From CAYYMD01 sp964480425 (lineage in GTDB: Bacteria; Planctomycetota; Phycisphaerae; SM23-33): a stretch of 5,003 nt of DNA. Of the stretch, positions 1-5,003 are shown in pieces. The translations under genes were made by a program, and so were the position numbers. Where the stretch lies: assembly GCA_964480425.1 (NCBI GenBank), contig CAYZPY010000161.1:1-5003 (forward strand), in the 5' to 3' direction. Each line of letters opens with the position of its first letter. The stretch's first letter is position 1. The notes under the pieces are model-generated. The model saw only the letters and a list, made by a program, of their open reading frames with translations, made no database searches and had not been told where the DNA came from.

Positions 1-2
1 CG

Positions 3-2324
3 GTGCGCTTCTTACATTTCCTGGCGTACATGGTCATCAGCGTGGCGCTGCTCGGGTTCGGCGCCTCGGGCACGGCGCTTACTCTCTTAGGCCGGCGCGT
101 GGTCCGCCGGCGGCGGGCGTGGTTGTACGGGCTGATCCTGGCGCTGGCGCTTGGCATACCACTGGTCGCCGTCGCAAAGCGCCGCGCGTGGGTGAACGTG
201 CAGTTCATGACCTGGGACCTGACCCAGGCGTGGGGTGTGCTGGTGCTTCAGTTGCTGATGTTCCTGCCGTTCCTGCTGGGCGGGGCGGTTATCGGCGTGG
301 TTCTCACGGACCGCCCCGGGCGCCTCGGCGGGCATTACGGCGCGAACCTCGCCGGTTCGGGCGCCGGGGGTCTGGCGGCGATCGGATTAATGTACGCCCT
401 GAGCGGGGAGCAGATGCTGTGGGTCATGGCGGGGACCTGCTACCTGGCCGCCGTGGTGATTACGCCCTGGCGTCGGGCAGCGGCGGCGGGAATAATCACT
501 GCGGCGGGGGCGACGCTGGCGGCGCTGATATACTTCGCGCCAGGCGAGCCGGTCGTCTCGCAGTACAAAACGCTCTCATACCTGAAATCCATACCGGATA
601 CGCGGGTAATATACAGTCGCCCCGGGCCTCTGGGGCGGGTGGACGTGGTCGAAGGGCCCGCCATCCATCACACGCCGGGGCTGAGTCTGCAATACACAGG
701 ACGGATTCCGCCACACCGCCTCATCGTCATCGACGGCGAGCAGACCAGCCCGGTCTACCACTGCCGCCGACGCCGGCATTGGCGATTCGCCGATTACACG
801 CCCCAAGCGGCGGCATATCATCTCAACGACGCAAAAAGCGCGTGCATCGTGGGCGCCGGCGGGGGCGGCGGCATAGGTCTGGCCGTGTATCACGAAACGC
901 CGCTCATAACGGCCATCGAGATAAACCCCCGCGTAATCGAGGCGATGCGAGGCCCGCTGGCGGACGTCGGCGGTAACATATACGACCACCCGTCGGTCGA
1001 GGTGGTCAACCAGTCGGGGCGGGGATACTTCGCCGCCGGGACCGAGAAATTCGACGTAATCGCCATGACCTCGACAAGCGGGCCGGGCGCCTCGGGCGCG
1101 GGACTCCAGGCCGCCCAGGAATCCTATCTCTACACGATCGAATCGTTCCGGCAAATGCTGGGGCGACTCGCCGAAGGCGGCGTGCTTTCGGTGACCTGTT
1201 CGGCCCATACGCCGCCGCAGGACGGGCTGAAGATTCTGGACATCGCCGCCTGCGCTACCAGGCGCGTCGGGCGGGACCCCGCCCGCTGCATCATGATGAT
1301 CCGCAACTGGGCGTCGGTCACGGTGCTGGTCGCCAATCGCCCGTTTACCAAGCGGCACGAAAAAATAATCGAGCGATTCTGCAATAAACGCTCGTTCGAC
1401 ATGTGCTACGCCCCACAGATGGCGCCCTCGTCGGCGAACCGCTACCACGTGCTGGACAGGCCTTACTATTTCCACGCCGCCCGCGCGATGCTGGGCGAGC
1501 GACGGGAGGAGTTCCTGGACGAATACCTATTCGACGTCTCGGCCCCGACGGACGACCGCCCGTATTTTCATCACTTCTTCCGCTGGAGGTCGCTGGGAAT
1601 AATCCGCGAGCAACTGAAGGGTCGCAGCCGGGCGTTCCTGGAGATCGGATACGTTCTGCTTCTTGCGGCTCTTGTCCAGATAGTGCCTCTGGCGGCGGTT
1701 CTTATCATACTTCCCCTGGCGCTGCGGGCAGGGGGGCTTGGCAAAACGGGCGGAAAATTCGCCACGCTCGGGTATTTCCTGCTGCTGGGCGCGGGCTTCA
1801 TGCTGCTGGAGATGGGATTTCTGCAGAAATTCATTTTGTACCTTGCGCATCCGACGTATTCGGCGGGAGTGGTAATTGCCGGTTTCCTCGTGTTCGGGGG
1901 GCTGGGCAGTTATCTCAGCGGGCGATGGCGCATCGGCGCCTCCCGACAAAGGGTCACCGCCGCCGCGGCGGTGGTCGCCCTTTCGGCGACTTATTTGCTG
2001 GTGCTGGAGCACTGGCTGGCGATGAGCGTCTGGGCCTCTCTACTGCGGGTGGTTATCGCCGGGGCGACCATCGCACCGCTGGCGATGGCGATGGGGCACA
2101 TGTTCCCGGCGGGTCTGCGGCAGGTATCCGCCGCTGCAGGGGCTCTGGTTCCGTGGGCGTGGGCGGTAAACGGATTCGCCTCGGTGACGGCGACGGTCCT
2201 GGCCCCGCTTATAGGCATGCACCTGGGCTTCAGGTGGGTAGTCGTGTTCGCCCTGGGATGCTATGCTCTGGCGGGACTGGTGGGGCGACTGCTGCCTCAG
2301 GCGCCCACGCCGCTGCAAATGTGA
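3..2324 (+). CDS. Multi-pass membrane protein with spermidine-synthase-like SAM-binding domain (5' end outside window)
   Basis: Residue numbers count from the GTG at position 3. Hydrophobic segments lie at about 4-28, 39-58, 77-101, 113-153 and 158-178. A soluble domain spans about 183-545, and further helices run from about 548 to the C-terminus. The soluble domain has LGRVDVVE (210-217), IDGEQTSPVY (243-252), the glycine-rich SAM loop VGAGGGGGIG (283-292), an acidic strand end AIEINP with E306, QESYLYTIESF (372-382) and TDDRPYF (516-522). The C-terminal membrane part has GFMLLEMGFLQKF (598-610), HPTYS (616-620) and PWAWAVNGFASV (717-728). From family knowledge these match membrane-embedded spermine/spermidine-synthase-like proteins, whose substrates are mostly unknown. 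The aminopropyltransferase DSTDP-type site reads TSTSGP here (356-361), arguing against polyamine synthesis. Relatives have an extra hydrophobic stretch before the visible HFLAYMVISVALLGFGASG, and no ribosome binding site is visible, so the true start is probably upstream. The stop is TGA. Family placement is firm; function is open. Confidence 0.9.
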   Translation: MRFLHFLAYMVISVALLGFGASGTALTLLGRRVVRRRRAWLYGLILALALGIPLVAVAKRRAWVNVQFMTWDLTQAWGVLVLQLLMFLPFLLGGAVIGVVLTDRPGRLGGHYGANLAGSGAGGLAAIGLMYALSGEQMLWVMAGTCYLAAVVITPWRRAAAAGIITAAGATLAALIYFAPGEPVVSQYKTLSYLKSIPDTRVIYSRPGPLGRVDVVEGPAIHHTPGLSLQYTGRIPPHRLIVIDGEQTSPVYHCRRRRHWRFADYTPQAAAYHLNDAKSACIVGAGGGGGIGLAVYHETPLITAIEINPRVIEAMRGPLADVGGNIYDHPSVEVVNQSGRGYFAAGTEKFDVIAMTSTSGPGASGAGLQAAQESYLYTIESFRQMLGRLAEGGVLSVTCSAHTPPQDGLKILDIAACATRRVGRDPARCIMMIRNWASVTVLVANRPFTKRHEKIIERFCNKRSFDMCYAPQMAPSSANRYHVLDRPYYFHAARAMLGERREEFLDEYLFDVSAPTDDRPYFHHFFRWRSLGIIREQLKGRSRAFLEIGYVLLLAALVQIVPLAAVLIILPLALRAGGLGKTGGKFATLGYFLLLGAGFMLLEMGFLQKFILYLAHPTYSAGVVIAGFLVFGGLGSYLSGRWRIGASRQRVTAAAAVVALSATYLLVLEHWLAMSVWASLLRVVIAGATIAPLAMAMGHMFPAGLRQVSAAAGALVPWAWAVNGFASVTATVLAPLIGMHLGFRWVVVFALGCYALAGLVGRLLPQAPTPLQM

Positions 2325-2349
2325 GACTTCGGCCCTGTGATGTCAGTTG

Positions 2350-2358
2350 ATGATTTAC
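2350..2358 (+). repeat. Left 9-bp target-site duplication
   Basis: ATGATTTAC, identical to 2539-2547 and abutting the left inverted repeat. The identity stops at both edges: G2349 versus A2538 on one side and T2359 versus A2548 on the other. It is therefore a discrete 9-base duplication and not part of a longer repeat. Confidence 0.75.
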
Positions 2359-2373
2359 TCAAACTGACCGATT
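2359..2373 (+). repeat. Left terminal inverted repeat of the MITE
   Basis: TCAAACTGACCGATT. It pairs with 2524-2538 with one mismatch at its fourth base. The block ACTGACCGATT (2363-2373) is perfectly mirrored by 2524-2534. Two of the next three bases also match, giving 16 of 18. Confidence 0.8.
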
Positions 2374-2377
2374 TTTC

Positions 2378-2394
2378 TCGCCCCAACGGGGCGA
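2378..2394 (+). other. Hairpin 1 in the MITE core
   Basis: TCGCCCC and GGGGCGA form a 7-bp stem around the loop AAC. No run of T follows on either strand, so it is not a normal intrinsic terminator. It is treated as part of the secondary structure of the element. Confidence 0.6.
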
Positions 2395-2404
2395 TAAGTA
2401 CATA

Positions 2405-2426
2405 GCCGGTGGCGTAAGCCACCGGT
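2405..2426 (+). other. Hairpin 2 in the MITE core, with a GTAA loop
   Basis: CCGGTGGC (2406-2413) pairs perfectly with GCCACCGG (2418-2425), and a G-T wobble at 2405/2426 can extend it. The loop is GTAA, which as RNA would be a stable GNRA tetraloop on the + strand. The purine-rich AGGAAGG that follows rules out a classical terminator. Confidence 0.65.
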
Positions 2427-2448
2427 AGGAAGGTCGCTACAGATTTCA

Positions 2449-2468
2449 GCCCCGAAGGGTCGCAAGCG
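2449..2468 (+). other. Two very small hairpins in the MITE core
   Basis: CCC-GAA-GGG (2451-2459) can fold, with an imperfect extension G2449-C2461 across one mismatch, and CGC-AA-GCG (2461-2468) follows at once. Both are too short to stand alone. The first resembles the GTCCCTTCGGGAC hairpin farther on, read from the opposite strand, so the core may consist of repeated CCCGAAGGG units. Confidence 0.35.
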
Positions 2469-2505
2469 GAGGTCCATGCATTTTGTTTTATTATGATGCG
2501 CTTTT

Positions 2506-2518
2506 GTCCCTTCGGGAC
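2506..2518 (+). other. Hairpin 3 in the MITE core
   Basis: GTCCC and GGGAC form a 5-bp stem around TTC. With T2519 bulged, TTT (2503-2505) can pair with AAA (2520-2522) to lengthen it. No T-run follows, so a terminator role is not supported. Confidence 0.5.
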
Positions 2519-2523
2519 TAAAT

Positions 2524-2538
2524 AATCGGTCAGTATGA
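2524..2538 (-). repeat. Right terminal inverted repeat of the MITE
   Basis: On the + strand it reads AATCGGTCAGTATGA, the reverse complement of the left end except for one base (A2535 faces A2362). It ends exactly where the right copy of the 9-bp direct repeat begins. Confidence 0.8.
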
Positions 2539-2547
2539 ATGATTTAC
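2539..2547 (+). repeat. Right 9-bp target-site duplication
   Basis: ATGATTTAC, the second perfect copy, abutting the right inverted repeat. The perfect identity, together with only one mismatch in the terminal repeats, suggests the insertion is not very old. Confidence 0.75.
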
Positions 2548-2596
2548 ATAATCATCATCTAACCGGAACTGACAGCGTGCCATATAAAATTATTTC

Positions 2597-2624
2597 TTGC
2601 AGGCATAGTGCGCCGCGATAAAAT
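2597..2624 (+). promoter_or_regulatory. Weak candidate sigma70-type promoter for the WD40 gene
   Basis: TTGCAG (2597-2602, three of six consensus bases) lies 16 bases before TAAAAT (2619-2624, five of six). Transcription would begin about 60-65 bases before the start codon. An alternative -10, TATAAA (2583-2588), has no good partner. Promoter consensus in the presumed phylum is poorly defined, so this is tentative. Confidence 0.25.
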
Positions 2625-2684
2625 CACCCTGCGGCCTATCGCTTTAACAGGCCACATCCGCTTTGACATGTTCCGACTGAAAGA

Positions 2685-2690
2685 AAAGGA
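2685..2690 (+). promoter_or_regulatory. Ribosome binding site of the WD40 gene
   Basis: AAAGGA sits six bases before the ATG at 2697. It supports that ATG as the start, which also places the zinc-ribbon CxxC at residues 7-10, close to the N-terminus as is usual for such domains. Confidence 0.7.
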
Positions 2691-2696
2691 ATTAAG

Positions 2697-4919
2697 ATGG
2701 CAATTCACTACACTTGTTCTCAATGTGGGGCCAAATTAGAAAGCCATGTAAGCATGGCCGGCCTAACCGACACCTGCCCAATTTGCGGAACGGAGTTCGA
2801 AGTTCCACATCCTCCTCATAGGCGGCGGCTGTTTATGGCCTGCGGAATCTCGGCTGTGGCGGTAGCGGGAATCGCAATAACAATGCTTTTATTGCTGAAC
2901 AGCAATTCACAAACATCTTCGACGCCGCCACATGAGAATCCACAAGTTGCTTCCTCCCGGACAAATACCGAATCAACATTACACTTGCCCGACAAGCCAT
3001 CGTTGCCCGAGGATAATCAGCCGCAACCGATTGCAGAGGTGGAAAATTATTACGGTAGATGGCTTGTAAAAAATGACAAAGAGCGTATTTGTGTAACAAT
3101 CCGTCCCAACGGCACTGCCACGGTCGATTTTCAACTATACGAAGAACTTCTGAAAAATGACGTCGGCGGAGCCGTGTTTACCCATCCCTATTCGTATGAT
3201 ACACGGCGCGGGATTATCCGTCTCAGGGGCGGTGTAGCGACACTGCGCGACGACGGTTCTTTGCAAGTCGCCTACAAGAACGAGCCACTGGATTTCAAAC
3301 GCATTCTTCCCAAAGACAAAACCACGCTAAAAACGGTTCGTCTATCCGATGAGACCAAAGGGCCCAGATTCACACAGCCATCCAAACCCACAAGAACGAA
3401 CCGGAAGTCTGCCTCACCAGCGTCATCGCCAGTTGTGCTGGTAAACGATAATGTCATCCGCATTTCACCGCCTCACAGTAACTGGCCGGAATCCGAGTGG
3501 GATTCTGTGCGGATCAGTTTGCTGAAACAGAAATATACAAAAACCGACAAACATCTTATGCCCGCCTGGGGAGATAAATTTAACCAACTTTCCATAGCCG
3601 TGGGTCTGTCTAAAGCCATGAGAGAACAGATGGGAATGATGGCCCGGAATAAATTTCAGAATATGGATGTTATCACCTCAAATACATCCACCGGCAAGAA
3701 TGGCGTCGTTGTCTGCGGATTCCAAAATCGCCGCGAACCCAACAAAAAACTGCTCCGTGTCGGAACGGTCCTGTCATATTTCCACCTCAATGACTGGAAG
3801 GATAAACACGGAAACCTTCTGATAAGACTACCAAAAAATTACTGGGACGGACCCGGCAGGGCTAAAATATATCTCTGTGACCGCAAGGAAGTCGCCCTGG
3901 CGACACATACGTTGTCCCTCGGCATGAAAGACGGCGCGGCGGCTTCTTCTGCCAAAATTAATAAACTTCAAAAAATCCGTCGCCTCAAAGGGCATACTAC
4001 ATCTATATGGTCCGTAGATTTTACGCCCGACGGACAACATCTGCTCACAGGGTCAGGTAAATTCTACGTCGACGAAAACAATAAAGATAATACACTTCGG
4101 CTATGGGATATAGAAACGGGACGACAGTTGGCTTCGTCTGATTCACTGCCCTCAAGAGTAATTGGTGTCGGTGTGCTAACCGGCGGCCGTATGGCATGCA
4201 TCGCCACCGAAACCGATTTACATCTCTGGTCCGTTAAACCCAAACTGCGCTTTTCCAAGGGTCTGGCTGAAGGTCTTTCTGTTAAGAGTTTCTCGTTATC
4301 CGGCGATCGTAAATGTCTTGCGGCATTCTGCCTGAAAACGAAAGAGATTTGTCTTTGGAAGATGCCCTCGGCCGACCTGCTCGCCAAAGTAGTCGCCAAG
4401 TCTTATTCATTAGCATTGGACAAAGCCGCCGAGACGCTGCTCTTTTGTCCCGGGGAAAAAGAAGTCGGAAGTTTCAATATTTCCAACCAACGAAAAAATA
4501 CTGCACTTCTGCAAAAGACGGAATGGGGATGGGTTAAGGCCATTGCTGTTTCACCGGACGGCTCCACGGGTGTTGCAGCATATGCCTACGTTCCCGCACT
4601 GAAGGTTTTCAGGGTCTCCGACTGCAAAATTATCCGAACACTGGGGGAAACCACTATTAAGAATGAGGACGGCTGGGTCGCTGTTTCAGGCCGCGGCCGC
4701 GTCAACGCAATTGATTTCTCACCCTGTGGCAATCGGATTGCCGTGGCTGGCGACCGGGGTGACGTGGACATATGGGATATTTCCTCCGGTAAGAAACTAC
4801 ACTCTTTTTCTGTCGGAAAGAACAATGTGCATGCCGTGCGTTTTTCCCCTGACGGAAAATTATTAGCCGCCGGCGGCCGCGACTGCTGGGTGGAATTATG
4901 GAATATTCCATCAAAGTAA
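2697..4919 (+). CDS. Zinc-ribbon, single-pass membrane protein with C-terminal seven-repeat WD40 propeller
   Basis: A 740-residue protein. Residues 7-30 form a zinc ribbon (C7xxC10, C27xxC30). A basic patch (RRR, 42-44) precedes a transmembrane helix at about 45-67, predicting the N-terminus inside and the rest outside the cytoplasmic membrane. A polar Ser/Thr/Pro-rich linker leads to a small beta domain (118-204, opening YYGRW) that resembles lipocalin-like domains. After a second basic, Ser/Pro-rich linker comes an unrecognised region (262-408). Its second half (352-408) reads like an immunoglobulin-like beta sandwich. Residues 427-740 hold seven WD40-like repeats. Strand-c aromatic or equivalent positions are W470, W511, W554, F593, F638, W693 and W735. 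Repeats 1, 6 and 7 are canonical (KGHTTSIWSVDFTPDG, WDIS, VRFSPDGKLLAAGG); repeats 2-4 are degenerate. The protein ends right after the strand-c WNI of repeat 7, and LKGH before repeat 1 could supply the closing strand. WD40 propellers are protein-binding scaffolds; no catalytic domain is visible. The partner is unknown. Confidence 0.9.
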   Translation: MAIHYTCSQCGAKLESHVSMAGLTDTCPICGTEFEVPHPPHRRRLFMACGISAVAVAGIAITMLLLLNSNSQTSSTPPHENPQVASSRTNTESTLHLPDKPSLPEDNQPQPIAEVENYYGRWLVKNDKERICVTIRPNGTATVDFQLYEELLKNDVGGAVFTHPYSYDTRRGIIRLRGGVATLRDDGSLQVAYKNEPLDFKRILPKDKTTLKTVRLSDETKGPRFTQPSKPTRTNRKSASPASSPVVLVNDNVIRISPPHSNWPESEWDSVRISLLKQKYTKTDKHLMPAWGDKFNQLSIAVGLSKAMREQMGMMARNKFQNMDVITSNTSTGKNGVVVCGFQNRREPNKKLLRVGTVLSYFHLNDWKDKHGNLLIRLPKNYWDGPGRAKIYLCDRKEVALATHTLSLGMKDGAAASSAKINKLQKIRRLKGHTTSIWSVDFTPDGQHLLTGSGKFYVDENNKDNTLRLWDIETGRQLASSDSLPSRVIGVGVLTGGRMACIATETDLHLWSVKPKLRFSKGLAEGLSVKSFSLSGDRKCLAAFCLKTKEICLWKMPSADLLAKVVAKSYSLALDKAAETLLFCPGEKEVGSFNISNQRKNTALLQKTEWGWVKAIAVSPDGSTGVAAYAYVPALKVFRVSDCKIIRTLGETTIKNEDGWVAVSGRGRVNAIDFSPCGNRIAVAGDRGDVDIWDISSGKKLHSFSVGKNNVHAVRFSPDGKLLAAGGRDCWVELWNIPSK

Positions 4920-5003
4920 GTTACATGGCGCCATTTTATTACTTCAAAAGTAACACTTCACCCATTTGCAATTAAAGGGCGAGAAAATATTTAAAATTTC
5001 CGA
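4920..5003. other. Downstream non-coding end, no confident feature
   Basis: The stretch is AT-rich. It contains a 10-base palindrome ATGGCGCCAT (4925-4934) followed by only a few T residues, and a 6-bp hairpin TTACTT-CAA-AAGTAA (4939-4953) followed by CACTTCACCC. Neither has the stem and T-tract of an intrinsic terminator. No start codon with a ribosome binding site is seen before the window ends. Confidence 0.4.

Larger units (their letters stand above)
2359..2538. mobile_element. Putative 180-bp MITE (non-autonomous transposable element)
   Basis: The element is bounded by inverted repeats TCAAACTGACCGATT (left) and, read from the other strand, TCATACTGACCGATT (right), matching at 14 of 15 positions. 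Directly outside each end is the same 9-mer, ATGATTTAC, as expected from target duplication. Between the ends there is no significant open reading frame, only several compact GC-rich hairpins, so it cannot encode its own transposase and would have been moved in trans. It sits 34 bases after the stop of the upstream gene and 158 bases before the start of the next, on no coding sequence. A 9-bp duplication is seen with several DDE insertion-sequence families (IS10 and IS50, for example), but the ends do not let me name one. The match of repeats and duplication at exactly abutting positions makes chance unlikely; the copy number in the genome is unknown. Confidence 0.78.
2341..2574. repeat. Interrupted palindrome: arms of the pre-insertion site
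   Basis: TGTCAGTT (2341-2348) is the exact reverse complement of AACTGACA (2567-2574). Next to it, GATGATT (2349-2355) is the exact reverse complement of AATCATC (2550-2556). If the MITE and one 9-bp copy are removed, the inner arms are only five bases apart (TACAT). The ancestral sequence would then be a hairpin with 7 plus 8 base pairs and a 10-base one-sided bulge. It has no T-tract, so a terminator or regulatory role for the upstream gene is only a possibility. Confidence 0.5.

Noticed and set aside
119..976. Open frame of 285 codons in another + strand frame
   Set aside because: Its product is a low-complexity Arg/Gly-rich shadow of the SAM-domain gene, with no family motifs.
576..1475. 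Long open frame on the - strand (299 codons) opposite the membrane-protein gene
   Set aside because: It overlaps a clearly homologous coding sequence, the product is Arg/Pro/Gly/His-rich without domain character, and stop-poor antisense frames are expected in GC-rich genes.
1403..2350. Open frame of 315 codons in another + strand frame, running past the stop of the membrane-protein gene
   Set aside because: The product is Gly/Arg/Ala-rich and lacks recognisable motifs, whereas the correct frame shows membrane helices and conserved family blocks across the same bases.
2364..2373. Assigning the element to an IS50/IS10-type family because of the CTGAC in its repeat and the 9-bp duplication
   Set aside because: CTGAC lies five bases inside the proposed end, the rest of the repeat does not match those families' ends as I know them, and a 9-bp duplication is not specific.
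2378..2394. Intrinsic terminator for the upstream gene
   Set aside because: The stem is strong, but no T-run follows on either strand. The same holds for the hairpins at 2405-2426 and 2506-2518.
2340..2405. Small open frame of 21 codons (ATG at 2340) crossing the left end of the MITE
   Set aside because: There is no ribosome binding site, it is very short, and it spans the insertion junction, so it would be an accident of the insertion.
2359..2538. CRISPR array or tRNA/rRNA gene in the intergenic region
   Set aside because: There are no regularly spaced direct repeats, no cloverleaf, and no rRNA-like segment. The repeats present are terminal inverted repeats and local hairpins.
2341..2574. 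A larger 234-bp element using TGTCAGTT/AACTGACA as its ends
   Set aside because: These 8-bp arms are not flanked by direct repeats, while the inner ends are. They are better explained as arms of the target palindrome.
2663..2668. TTGACA as a -35 box for the WD40 gene
   Set aside because: The matching -10 position would fall on the ribosome binding site (about 2686-2691), which is not TATAAT-like and leaves no leader.

Overview
The window carries two complete or near-complete genes on the + strand, separated by a 372-base intergenic region that holds a small insertion. The organism is most likely a planctomycete-type bacterium (Planctomycetota, possibly Phycisphaerae). This is inferred from the second gene: a short N-terminal CxxC/CxxC zinc ribbon, one transmembrane helix, a small beta domain and a C-terminal WD40 propeller is an arrangement I associate with that phylum. 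No taxonomic marker gene is present.

Positions 3-2324 encode a large polytopic membrane protein with a cytosolic SAM-binding domain of the spermidine-synthase-like superfamily between two sets of transmembrane helices. Its 5' end very probably lies upstream of the window. The residues expected at the aminopropyltransferase active site are not conserved, so polyamine synthesis should not be assumed.

Positions 2325-2696 contain no gene. Inside is what looks like an intact 180-bp MITE (2359-2538). It has 15-bp terminal inverted repeats (14 of 15 positions matching), a core of short GC-rich hairpins, and a perfect 9-bp direct repeat, ATGATTTAC, on each side as expected for a target duplication. 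Removing the element and one copy of the duplication restores a hairpin-forming site, so the insertion appears to have split an older palindrome behind the first gene. The remaining roughly 150 bases hold a weak promoter candidate and a good ribosome binding site for the second gene.

Positions 2697-4919 encode a 740-residue predicted single-pass membrane protein: cytosolic zinc ribbon, TM helix, lipocalin-like beta domain, an unrecognised middle region, and seven WD40-like repeats that would close into a full propeller, probably outside the cytoplasmic membrane. Its substrate or partner is unknown. The last 84 bases show no gene and no convincing terminator.

The two genes differ visibly in base composition (36/60 G+C in 1021-1080 against 26/60 in 4081-4140). 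They are separated by a long gap containing an insertion and are probably not one operon. Nothing in the sequence links their functions.
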